A stretch of 33,256 bases of DNA, taken from JBAWYM01 sp037143575 (lineage in GTDB: Bacteria > Patescibacteriota > Gracilibacteria > Peribacterales > Peribacteraceae). The notes under the pieces were generated by a model. That model saw only the letters and a program-made list of their open reading frames with translations. It had not been told where the DNA came from and searched no databases. The position numbers and the translations under genes are program-made. The DNA is taken from contig JBAWYM010000014.1 in assembly GCA_037143575.1 (NCBI GenBank), forward strand, positions 1 to 33,256, in the 5' to 3' direction. Below, in pieces: positions 13,422 through 19,908 of this stretch; the first letter of the stretch is position 1; each line of letters opens with the position of its first letter.

Positions 13422-13476
13422 ATGTCATGGTTCGATGCTTCGACCCGCTCAGCACAGGCTCGGCTCACCATGACAT
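13422..13476 (-). repeat. Expanded hairpin repeat, adjacent copy
   Basis: On the minus strand ATGTCATGG-TGAGCCGAGCC leads to TGAGCGGGTCGAA and ends TCGAA-CCATGACAT. The loop carries a second core, so it looks like a nested insertion. It begins at the base after the preceding hairpin ends. Confidence 0.75.
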
Positions 13477-13558
13477 ACTTAAGAGTTTTTCAGAGGTTTC
13501 TCTGGATTGTCATACACTTTCTTGAGCTTCATCAATGAAGGAGTTAGTGTGGCACACT

Positions 13559-13945
13559 ATGACACTTTCCGTCCGCAAAGGCATCGGCGTGCTCTCGCTC
13601 TTCGCCGGACTGGCATTTGCCTTTCCAGCCCATGCCGCTTTTACTGATCTGATTATTGGGAATGTGGCTCTGCCTACCGCATCCTCTGATGATACTCTTT
13701 CCACTATTGATTCCTCTGTCTGGGCGCCGCTATTCCAGGGTCTCGATGACGATGCCTATCTGAAGTCTCTGTGGCAGGGTGCGTCTGTGATGAGTGATAC
13801 CTTCGGAGGAATGACTGCGACGGATGCATCGGCGTTCGATCTGCAGACACAGAGCAGTCTCTGGTCCCCGATCTTCGCCGGGCTCGATTCGCCCACGCTC
13901 TTCAGTGATGTCTGGCAGCGGGAGTTTGCGGGACTGGAGAAGTGA
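13559..13945 (+). CDS. Secreted small protein with two internal repeats
   Basis: A 128-residue protein that I do not recognise. A clear signal peptide (n-region MTLSVRKG, hydrophobic core GVLSLFAGLAFAF, cut after AHA) exports it. The mature part contains two related segments: SSVWAPLFQGLDDDAYLKSL near residues 52-71 and SSLWSPIFAGLDSPTLFSDV near 99-118, each followed by WQ. Together they suggest a duplicated approximately 20-residue unit (S-S-x-W-x-P-[IL]-F-x-G-L-D). There are no cysteines or enzyme motifs. An in-frame ATG at 13535 would add eight residues. The stop codon lies inside the operator of the downstream toxin-antitoxin operon. It may be a cell-surface or envelope-associated protein, by inference from export only. 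Confidence 0.55.
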   Translation: MTLSVRKGIGVLSLFAGLAFAFPAHAAFTDLIIGNVALPTASSDDTLSTIDSSVWAPLFQGLDDDAYLKSLWQGASVMSDTFGGMTATDASAFDLQTQSSLWSPIFAGLDSPTLFSDVWQREFAGLEK

Positions 13946-13982
13946 TCATTTGTATTGTCTTTGTGATCACTTGTGCTACAAT
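13940..13982 (+). promoter_or_regulatory. Operator and promoter of the RelB/YafQ operon
   Basis: A perfect 9-bp inverted repeat, AAGTGATCA (13940-13948) and TGATCACTT (13964-13972), surrounds the -35 element TTGTCT (13955-13960). An extended -10 TGC-TACAAT (13977-13982) follows, and the ATG lies 6 bp on. Antitoxin binding to the two half-sites would block polymerase, the normal autoregulation of such operons. Confidence 0.75.
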
Positions 13983-13988
13983 GGTTCC

Positions 13989-14258
13989 ATGACCACCACC
14001 CTCCATATTCGCATGTCGGCCAAGCTCAAGAAAGATGCCAAGAAGATTGCTGAGAGAAACGGCGTGGATCTCCCCACAGTTGTCCGCATTTTCTTTACGC
14101 ACATGGTGGATAAGGGAACGGTGCCGATTACGTGGCTGACTGAGAACAGTATGACGTTGAAGGCTGAGCAAGACCTCCTAGCCATTGCGCATGATACGAA
14201 AAACTTTTCCAAAGCGATGGGTCCTCAGGATGCGCTTCGGTATCTTCGGGCGCTATGA
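13989..14258 (+). CDS. RelB/DinJ-family antitoxin
   Basis: An 89-residue ribbon-helix-helix antitoxin. The N-terminal half has the DinJ/RelB pattern: strand TTTLHIRMSAKL, then helices LKKDAKKIAERNGVDLPTVV and RIFFTHMVDKGTVP. The strand pairs in a dimer and binds operator DNA. The C-terminal half (about 50-89) should wrap around and neutralise the toxin. The start at 13989 lies exactly where transcription from the extended -10 should begin, so the mRNA is probably leaderless. Its stop overlaps the toxin start by four bases (ATGA), giving translational coupling that fixes toxin below antitoxin. Loss of the antitoxin by proteolysis would free the toxin and derepress the operon. Confidence 0.85.
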   Translation: MTTTLHIRMSAKLKKDAKKIAERNGVDLPTVVRIFFTHMVDKGTVPITWLTENSMTLKAEQDLLAIAHDTKNFSKAMGPQDALRYLRAL

Positions 14259-14521
14259 ATATTCATTTCCATAAACGATTCGAGCATGATTGGATGAAGT
14301 TGAAACAGTCCGGATGGAACATAAAACTTTTGGAGCGATTCGTATCGACTTGTACAGCATGGCCTTTGCCGAAGGCGTATGAGGCGCATCAACTTGCGGG
14401 AGACCTGACGGGATTGTGGGATGCACATATACGACAAAATTGGGTGGTACTCTTTCGCAAGGAAAAGAATGATATCTTTCTTCTTCGCACAGGGACGCAC
14501 GCGATGTTGGGAATAGGATAG
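14255..14521 (+). CDS. YafQ-like mRNA interferase toxin
   Basis: An 88-residue toxin of the RelE/YafQ superfamily, which cuts mRNA in the ribosomal A site. The histidines typical of YafQ can be placed: H46 (EAHQLAGDLTG), H58 (WDAHIRQNWVVLF) and H82 (RTGTHAMLG). The surrounding LAGDLTGLWDAHI matches the H-x-L-x-G...W-x-x-H pattern of the family, with W55 and W63 nearby. D56 and D74 complete the acidic patch, though the second is less certain. Length is normal. The gene starts within the antitoxin stop. It is followed at 17 bp by the end of a convergent coiled-coil gene. Confidence 0.87.
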   Translation: MNIHFHKRFEHDWMKLKQSGWNIKLLERFVSTCTAWPLPKAYEAHQLAGDLTGLWDAHIRQNWVVLFRKEKNDIFLLRTGTHAMLGIG

Positions 14522-14537
14522 GTGAATGATCTGTGTC

Positions 14538-14828
14538 TCACTGGACTCTGGCTGTTTCGAGCATAGTGACGCGCCCTTCCAGTTCATCATGATTTTGGAT
14601 GAAGGCGACGTGATTCTGATGGACTTCCAATCGGAGGGTGGAAACAGTGGATTTCAATGTCGAGACATCAGAGGCAAGTGAATCTATTTTGTGAGTGAGC
14701 TTTTGTTCCAACGAATAGATGTCTTCTTTCAGCTCACGACGAACATCGACAATTTCCTGCGTGATCACTTTTACAGCCTTTTGAATAGTCCAACGTGGGC
14801 CGGAAGTTTTCTTCTTTTGGGAGGGCAT
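14538..14828 (-). CDS. Small coiled-coil protein
   Basis: A 96-residue protein. The N-terminus is basic (MPSQKKKTSGPRWTIQKAVK). From about residue 20 to the end it is a long heptad-patterned helix (VRRELKEDIYSLEQKLTHKI, then SLASDVSTLKSTVSTLRLEV), giving a strong coiled-coil prediction. No known domain is seen; such proteins in CPR genomes are usually unannotated. The start is chosen at 14828 because a TTGAGT-17-TACGAT promoter ends exactly 6 bp before it; a longer frame to 14897 would start upstream of the promoter. Convergent with the YafQ gene, so it is not obviously part of the toxin operon. Confidence 0.6.
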   Translation of the reverse strand: MPSQKKKTSGPRWTIQKAVKVITQEIVDVRRELKEDIYSLEQKLTHKIDSLASDVSTLKSTVSTLRLEVHQNHVAFIQNHDELEGRVTMLETARVQ

Positions 14829-14834
14829 GTGCGT

Positions 14835-14863
14835 ATCGTACTCGCAGAAAACTGCGTACTCAA
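14835..14863 (-). promoter_or_regulatory. Promoter of the coiled-coil gene, leaderless geometry
   Basis: On the minus strand TTGAGT (14863-14858), 17 bp, then TACGAT (14840-14835), then 6 bp and the ATG at 14828. The spacer is the hairpin-like ACGCAG...CTGCGA. Confidence 0.6.
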
Positions 14864-14945
14864 AGAAATGATCGTACACCCTTGATCGTGGCATCAATTG
14901 GCCGAAAACAATCTTCCCATCTGTTCTCTCTAAGACTTCTTATCA

Positions 14946-15554
14946 TCATATCTTTTTCTCCATTCCATGTCTTTCAATCGTACGCCAATCAAACGGGAAC
15001 TTGAACGTCTCCAGTGCCCGGACGAGCGCGGCGAAGCAGTGCCACGGGGTGGGTTTGTCAAAGAGGAACGCATCACCAGTTTCCTGCACGGGGTTGTAAT
15101 CTTCCAGTCCTTTGCAGCGGGGAGCCACCGGGACGACGCCGTACTGCAGGGCGTAGTCCAGGGAGTCCGTTCCCGTGGGGTCCGCGAAGAAGAGGGCGAT
15201 GTCGGCGGCGGCGAACATTTTCCCTAGCGTTTCATCATTATTCTCGAAGATGGCGACGCGGTGACTCTGCTCCTGAGCGATTTTCGTAAACAGGGCCCCG
15301 TATTCCGACGAGCCCTTGCCGAGGATGAGCAGCTGGATTCCCTGGGAGAGAATACCGGGGAGGGTTTGTTCCATGAGCTTGCCTCCTAGGGCATCCGTCA
15401 TCCCCGCGGGAAAACAGACGATGGGAGCCTTGGCCTCCATAGGCCAGCCGAGCTCGCGCTGCAGAGCGGTTTTATTCTCCGCTTTGAGCTCCAGCGTTCG
15501 GGTACCGTAGCGGCGTGCAATCGTCGTATCTTGCAGCGGGGAGAGGGACTTCAT
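14946..15554 (-). CDS. Orphan C-terminal half of a glycogen/starch synthase (GT5-like)
   Basis: A 202-residue protein matching only the C-terminal nucleotide-sugar-binding lobe of GlgA-type synthases. ENKTALQRELGWPMEAKAPIV opens the domain as in GlgA. Then come IQLLILGKGSSEYGALF, the FADPTGTDSLDYALQYGVVP segment and GDAFLFDKP, ending with W-x-x-I-x-R-H-G-M as in GlgA. The N-terminal acceptor lobe (about 240 residues) is missing. Where GlgA has the E-P-C-G-L catalytic glutamate region, this has DPTGTDS, so classical synthase activity is unlikely. It may be a shortened, repurposed domain or a decayed gene, yet the frame is intact. The upstream gap is repeat sequence with no trace of the lost lobe. 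A TATACT box lies 24-29 bp upstream on the same strand. Confidence 0.65.
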   Translation of the reverse strand: MKSLSPLQDTTIARRYGTRTLELKAENKTALQRELGWPMEAKAPIVCFPAGMTDALGGKLMEQTLPGILSQGIQLLILGKGSSEYGALFTKIAQEQSHRVAIFENNDETLGKMFAAADIALFFADPTGTDSLDYALQYGVVPVAPRCKGLEDYNPVQETGDAFLFDKPTPWHCFAALVRALETFKFPFDWRTIERHGMEKKI

Positions 15555-15647
15555 AGGGGGTTTTGTGTGATCTCCTTAGTATAGGGGAAAACGTGTTCTG
15601 CGAGAAGAGAGGAGGGGTTGAGTTTTCGGGTGATTGGGGTGTTTTAC

Positions 15648-15742
15648 GGAAGGGCAGGAAGGGAGTTTCTAAGGAAGGAAAGGCAGGATAATTCACTATC
15701 CCAATACTACATTCCTGCCCTTCCTCACATTCCTGCCCTCCG
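15648..15742. repeat. Inverted repeat of GGAAGGGCAGGAA
   Basis: GGAAGGGCAGGAA (15648-15660) recurs exactly inverted at 15712-15724, giving a 13-bp stem around a 51-base loop. A further copy, TTCCTGCCCTCCG, lies at 15730-15742. It differs from the TGAGC-type hairpins and fills the gap before the exonuclease gene. Confidence 0.6.
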
Positions 15743-15777
15743 TTGCTCTTCGCCTCCACTTCCATCATTGTACTTCT

Positions 15778-16737
15778 ATGGAGCATCTTGTTCTTATCGA
15801 CGGCCATCATCTGATGTATCGCGCCTACTGGGCGATTCCGCGGACGCTCAAGACCAAGAGTGGCGAGCAGACGAATGCCGTTTTCGGCGTTGCGTCGATG
15901 TTGCTCACCATTCTGCAGAGGGAGCAGCCCGATGCTCTGCTCTTCTGCTTCGATGCCGGGGAGGAAACATTTCGCCACGTTGAGCACACCGAGTACAAAG
16001 CCGGGAGAGCGGAGACGCCCGATGATTTCTACACACAGATCCCCGTCATTCACGAGCTCATCGATGCCTTCGGATTGCAGCATCTCGCCGACAAACGCTT
16101 CGAAGCCGATGATCTCCTCGGCGTCTATGCGCGTCTCGCTGAGAAGCAGGGGGCACGCGTGACAATCGTCACGGGGGATCGTGATGCCTTCCAGCTCGCG
16201 ACCGACCGTATTCAGATTGCGATTCCTCACAAGGGCTATCAGGCGGCGGAGTATCTGGGCCCCGCAGAGATCTTGGCCAAGTACGGTGTTCGTCCCGACC
16301 AGATCTGCTCCTACAAAGGACTGGTAGGTGACTCCTCGGATAATCTGCCAGGAGTGAAAGGAATCGGCCCCAAGACCGCAGCAGAGCTCCTGCAGAAATA
16401 TGACACTCTCACCGGTGTCTATGCGCATTTGCCGGAGATCAAAGAGTCCGTGCGAACCAAGCTTGAGCATGATCATGAGCAGGCATTCTTCTGTGAGCGT
16501 ATGGCGACCCTCGTCTGCGATACCGAGCCCGGCATCCCCCTCGATGAAGTGATGCTGAAGGATCTCCCCGCGAATGCGGTATTCGATTTCTTTCGTGCCA
16601 AGGAATTCACTCTCCTCATGAAGCGCTTCCAGTCCCTTGTTGGGAGCCCCTTTGGGCAGAAGATCTTTCAGACATCAGACATCATATTGCCTGTAGAGGA
16701 AAAGGCAGAGGAGCAGAAGCAGATGGCGCTGTTCTAA
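15778..16737 (+). CDS. Stand-alone 5'-3' exonuclease (Pol I N-terminal-like)
   Basis: A 319-residue FEN/5'-nuclease of the kind fused to DNA polymerase I in most bacteria, here separate. It should remove RNA primers and flaps. Metal-binding acidic segments are VLIDGHHLMYRAYWA (D8), LLFCFDAGEETFRH, FEADDLLGVYARLAE and VTGDRDAFQL. The H3TH DNA-binding part is LVGDSSDNLPGVKGIGPKTA. No polymerase domain follows. The protein ends in QKQMALF, whose last five residues fit the bacterial sliding-clamp motif Q-[LM]-x-L-F, so it may be recruited by DnaN. That placement at the extreme C-terminus is unusual for this protein and is an inference. The downstream gap is 407 bp before ftsA. Confidence 0.9.
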   Translation: MEHLVLIDGHHLMYRAYWAIPRTLKTKSGEQTNAVFGVASMLLTILQREQPDALLFCFDAGEETFRHVEHTEYKAGRAETPDDFYTQIPVIHELIDAFGLQHLADKRFEADDLLGVYARLAEKQGARVTIVTGDRDAFQLATDRIQIAIPHKGYQAAEYLGPAEILAKYGVRPDQICSYKGLVGDSSDNLPGVKGIGPKTAAELLQKYDTLTGVYAHLPEIKESVRTKLEHDHEQAFFCERMATLVCDTEPGIPLDEVMLKDLPANAVFDFFRAKEFTLLMKRFQSLVGSPFGQKIFQTSDIILPVEEKAEEQKQMALF

Positions 16738-17090
16738 CAGATTTGAGATTTTAGATTTGCGAATTGCGATTGTGTTTGTCGTTCGTGGTTTGAAGTTATT
16801 GTTCAATCGCCAATAGCAAATTCTTCAATCGCCAATTCTCTATACATTCCTTTATGGTCACCCTCTCAACTCATCGAGAGATGATTCCCTCTTGTATACA
16901 TCCCGTGTTCATGCGTGTTTTTCATGATTCGATGATTCTCTTCATTTAATCAGGAGATTTACGTACAGGGAAAAACCCAGAACAAAAAATGTATTCTCAC
17001 TTCAAGACACTGTATACCAAAGGTAGTCAGTAAGGCCTTGATGCCATTCATTTCTTCACAGTATCCTGCGCAGGAATTCTATTCCGCTTT
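16738..17090. other. Gene-free gap before ftsA: repeats and low-complexity sequence
   Basis: 16740-16835 holds degenerate GCGAATTGCGATT and CAATCGCC words of the composite repeat family, without the hairpin core. The remainder is AT-rich, with a GTATACA word at 16893-16900 and a short GGG-AAAAA-CCC hairpin near 16979. I see no gene and no recognised RNA here. Confidence 0.5.
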
Positions 17091-17119
17091 TTGCAAGCGC
17101 GATGGATACACTCTGTACT
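17091..17119 (+). promoter_or_regulatory. Putative ftsA promoter
   Basis: TTGCAA (17091-17096), 17 bp, then TGTACT (17114-17119). A leader of about 19 bases would precede the ATG at 17145. The boxes each match four of six consensus positions. Confidence 0.35.
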
Positions 17120-17144
17120 CACTTCTTTCTTTCCCCTTTGTCTC

Positions 17145-18380
17145 ATGCCCAAAGAACGTATTCTCGCCAGTCTGGATATCGGGAGCGCCAAGATCCGTGT
17201 CGTCGTTGCCGTCGTGGATGGCGAGCAGGAGAAGCTCATTCCCAATGTGATCGGCGTGGGGCTCTCTCCATCCCTCGGGATGCGCAAAGGACATGTGATC
17301 GACGTGGAGGAGCTCATCCATAATATTATCTCCGCCCTCGAGGATGCCGAGCGCATGGCGGGAGTTCCGGTGAATCATGTGTATGTGGGCATGAGTGGAT
17401 CGCACATCGAGTCCTTCGATAGCCGCGGTGTCATCGCGATCTCCGGATCTGAGATCACAGTCGATGATGTCGGACGTGTGCTTGAGGCCGCTCAAGCTGT
17501 CAGCATCCCCGCCAACCGTCGCATCCTTCATATCGAGCCCAAGTCCTACGCCGTCGACGAACAGCGCGGCATCAAGAATCCCGTGGGGATGACCGGTATC
17601 CGTCTGGAGGTGGAAGCACACATCATCACCGGGCACATCCAGCACGTGAAGAATATCGAGAAGTGCGTAGATCAGGCCGGCGTGGATATTGATGATCTCG
17701 TGCCTGCGACGATCTCTGCCTCCGAGGCAGTCCTCACCAAGCGTCAGAAGGAGCTCGGCGTGATCGTCATCGACATTGGTGCCGGATCTACGAGTGTGAC
17801 GGTCTTCGAAGAGGGGACCATCCTCTACTCCGTCAGTCTCCCGATTGCCGGTGAGAGCGTGACCAACGATATTGCTATTGGCCTTCGCACCTCCATTGAT
17901 ACGGCCGAGAAGATCAAGATCGAATTTGGCTCTGTGCTCCCCCAGGAAATTGGTGAGCGTGAGATGATTGATCTCTCGTCCGTGAGCAAGATCGATACAC
18001 AGACCGTGAGCAAGAGGTACATGGCGGAGATCATGCAGGCCCGCTACTTCGAAGTCTTTACCCTCGTGAAGACCGAGCTCGAGCGCATCGGCAGGAATGG
18101 CATGCTCCCGGCAGGCGCGCTCCTCACCGGAGCCGCATCCAAGGCCCCTGGTGTTCTCGACCTTGCCCGCGATGTCCTCGGGCTTCCTGTACAGATGGGA
18201 TTCCCCGTGGAAGTCGGCGGCGTCATCGAGAAGGTGGACGATCCCGCCTATGCCACTGCTCTCGGTACCCTTATATGGGGCATGCGCGAAGGTGAATCTT
18301 CCCGCCCGATGGTCGGTACCCTCCAGATGCGCAAGGCTGCGAAACGCGTCGGGTCGTGGTTCAAGAGTTTGCTTCCTTAA
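17145..18380 (+). CDS. ftsA: Cell division protein FtsA
   Basis: A 411-residue actin-like ATPase that tethers FtsZ to the membrane at mid-cell. Phosphate 1 is ASLDIGSAKIRVVVAV near residues 7-22, phosphate 2 is VIDIGAGSTSVTVFEEG near 205-221, and the adenosine loop is LLTGAASKAPGVLDLA. The FtsA-specific 1C domain lies at about 85-165. The C-terminus, LQMRKAAKRVGSWFKSLLP, is an amphipathic membrane-targeting helix. The frame is open to 17091, but the start at 17145 (MPKERILASLDIG) matches the family and follows the likely promoter. It is followed by ftsZ after 56 bp, across a perfect hairpin, in the usual division order. Confidence 0.95.
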   Translation: MPKERILASLDIGSAKIRVVVAVVDGEQEKLIPNVIGVGLSPSLGMRKGHVIDVEELIHNIISALEDAERMAGVPVNHVYVGMSGSHIESFDSRGVIAISGSEITVDDVGRVLEAAQAVSIPANRRILHIEPKSYAVDEQRGIKNPVGMTGIRLEVEAHIITGHIQHVKNIEKCVDQAGVDIDDLVPATISASEAVLTKRQKELGVIVIDIGAGSTSVTVFEEGTILYSVSLPIAGESVTNDIAIGLRTSIDTAEKIKIEFGSVLPQEIGEREMIDLSSVSKIDTQTVSKRYMAEIMQARYFEVFTLVKTELERIGRNGMLPAGALLTGAASKAPGVLDLARDVLGLPVQMGFPVEVGGVIEKVDDPAYATALGTLIWGMREGESSRPMVGTLQMRKAAKRVGSWFKSLLP

Positions 18381-18384
18381 TTTC

Positions 18385-18403
18385 CATGGGCTAGAAGCCC
18401 ATG
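18385..18403 (+). terminator. Perfect hairpin between ftsA and ftsZ
   Basis: CATGGGCT-AGA-AGCCCATG, an 8-bp stem with a 3-base loop, followed after about a dozen bases by CTTTTTCTT. It may attenuate read-through or protect mRNA ends. Its right arm includes the ATG at 18401, so that start would be occluded. Confidence 0.45.
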
Positions 18404-18436
18404 ATCCTATTTCGCCTTTTTCTTCCCATCTCACCC

Positions 18437-19690
18437 ATGTCCGATACGCTCCGCTCCCTCTTCAGTGGCTCCCGGTCTTCCGGATCCTCCTCCTCGTCCT
18501 CCGGTTCCGGGACGCACGATGATGGCACTGTGCTCACTTCCCGTGAGATTCGCCCCGATGCGACCCCGGGTGCGCGCATCCTTGTCCTCGGTACCGGTGG
18601 TGGCGGACAGAATGCCGTCAAACGCATGATCGATGCCAAGGTCCAGGGCGTTGAATTCATCGCGGTGAATACCGACATGCAGGCGCTGTATCACAATCCC
18701 GCAGCCAAGAAGATCACGATTGGCCGCGGAACGACTCGCGGACTCGGCGCCGGTGCCAGTCCGGAGATCGGCAAGAAGGCTGCGGAGGAGAGCAGCGCGG
18801 AGATCCAGGCTGCCCTCGAGGGAGCGGACTTGCTCTTCATCACTGCGGGACTGGGCGGCGGAACAGGCAGCGGATCGGCACCCATCATCTGCGAACTCGC
18901 ACGGAGTATGGGGATTCTCACCATCGCTGTCGTCACCAAGCCCTTCTCCTTCGAAGGGCTCAAGCGCAAGCAGCAGGCGGAGGAGGCCATCCAAAATCTC
19001 AAGGGTAAAGTGGATACGCTCATCACGATCCCCAACGACAAGATCCTCTCCCTGATCGACAAAACCACCCCCCTCACCGAGGCCTTCGGTGTGGTGGATG
19101 AAGTGCTCCAGCATGCCATTGAGGGCATTTCCAATCTCATCACCGAGCACGGACTCATCAACGTGGACTTCGCCGACGTGAAATCCATCATGCAGGATGC
19201 CGGGACCGCCCTCATGGGCATCGGCTACGGTACAGGAGACAGCCGCGCCGCCGAAGCCGCACGCGCCGCAATCGATAGTCCCTTGCTCGATATTTCCATC
19301 TCCGGCGCCAAGGGTGTGCTCTTCAATATCACCGGTGGCACGGATCTCTCCATGTTCGAAGTCGACGAAGCCGCGCGCATCATCACCGAGGCCGCTGATC
19401 CCGAGGCCAATATCATCTTCGGTGCCGTGATCGACGATAAGTTCACCGGCGGCGTGAAGTGCACGGTGATCGCGACGGGTTTCGATGAATCGCGTCTAGA
19501 GGGACTCCCGACGATCGGCGCCATCCGCAGCCAGAAGCCAACCGTTCATACGCCAGCCCGCTTTGGAACGGATGATCGTACGGATGGTTCCTCCAAGCAC
19601 ACGTTCCTGGAGCAGAAGACGAATGCGCTGCAATTGAATGAGGAGGAGCTGGAGGTGCCGGCGTTTATGAGGAAGCCGATTAGCAAGTGA
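18437..19690 (+). CDS. ftsZ: Cell division protein FtsZ
   Basis: A 417-residue tubulin-like GTPase that forms the division ring. Strand 1 is ARILVLGTGGGGQNAVKRM; the signature GLGGGTGSGSAP binds GTP; the T7 loop is NVDFADVKSIM with the catalytic Asp. The tail is a flexible linker and LEVPAFMRKP, the conserved peptide that binds FtsA. Unusual is the N-terminus: residues 10-25 are almost all Ser and Gly (SGSRSSGSSSSSSGSG), preceding the globular core by about 45 residues. The start at 18437 is preferred because the ATG at 18401 lies within a hairpin. Despite its GC content, the core is strongly conserved, so the gene is functional. The gene most likely is cotranscribed with ftsA. Confidence 0.96.
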   Translation: MSDTLRSLFSGSRSSGSSSSSSGSGTHDDGTVLTSREIRPDATPGARILVLGTGGGGQNAVKRMIDAKVQGVEFIAVNTDMQALYHNPAAKKITIGRGTTRGLGAGASPEIGKKAAEESSAEIQAALEGADLLFITAGLGGGTGSGSAPIICELARSMGILTIAVVTKPFSFEGLKRKQQAEEAIQNLKGKVDTLITIPNDKILSLIDKTTPLTEAFGVVDEVLQHAIEGISNLITEHGLINVDFADVKSIMQDAGTALMGIGYGTGDSRAAEAARAAIDSPLLDISISGAKGVLFNITGGTDLSMFEVDEAARIITEAADPEANIIFGAVIDDKFTGGVKCTVIATGFDESRLEGLPTIGAIRSQKPTVHTPARFGTDDRTDGSSKHTFLEQKTNALQLNEEELEVPAFMRKPISK

Positions 19691-19715
19691 GATCAATCAT
19701 AAGCCAATAAGCTAA

Positions 19716-19757
19716 GCAGCATGTCACCCTGAGCGGAGTCGAAGGGCGACATGCTGC
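19716..19757 (+). repeat. 42-bp hairpin repeat, GC-type arms
   Basis: GCAGCAT-GTC-A-CCCT, core GAGCGGAGTCGA, AGGG-C-GAC-ATGCTGC. All pairs match except A/C next to the GTC/GAC frame. The copy at 19840 has the identical core and frame but unrelated outer arms. Confidence 0.85.
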
Positions 19758-19839
19758 GATGTGCGCACATGAAGCAAGCAATGGTTCGTTGTTCAACAAG
19801 GTCGGTACGAGATGGTTCATAAAAGACATTTATGAGGCG

Positions 19840-19881
19840 AAATATTGTCCTCCTTCGACTCCGCTCAGGATGACAATATTT
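19840..19881 (-). repeat. 42-bp hairpin repeat, AT-type arms
   Basis: On the minus strand AAATATT-GTC-A-TCCT, core GAGCGGAGTCGA, AGGA-G-GAC-AATATTT. It has the same length, core and mismatch position as the copy 83 bp away, with entirely different but self-complementary outer seven bases. Confidence 0.85.
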
Positions 19882-19908
19882 CTGGATCTATGGTAGATAG
19901 ATTGATTT

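Larger units (their letters stand above)
13361..13498. repeat. Inverted repeat enclosing two back-to-back hairpins
   Basis: AATCTCTGAAAAA (13361-13373) recurs inverted at 13486-13498 with one mismatch. Inside are two adjacent hairpins at 13374-13421 and 13422-13476, with nothing between them. Folded, the whole would form a multi-arm junction. Confidence 0.75.

Noticed and set aside
15472..16476. A 334-residue minus-strand frame spanning the glgA-like start and the exonuclease gene
   Set aside because: Overlaps two recognisable genes in other frames and has no motif of its own.
17079..18434. A 451-residue frame on the minus strand opposite ftsA
   Set aside because: Same reasoning: it is an antisense shadow of a conserved gene with Gly/Asp/His-rich low-information sequence.
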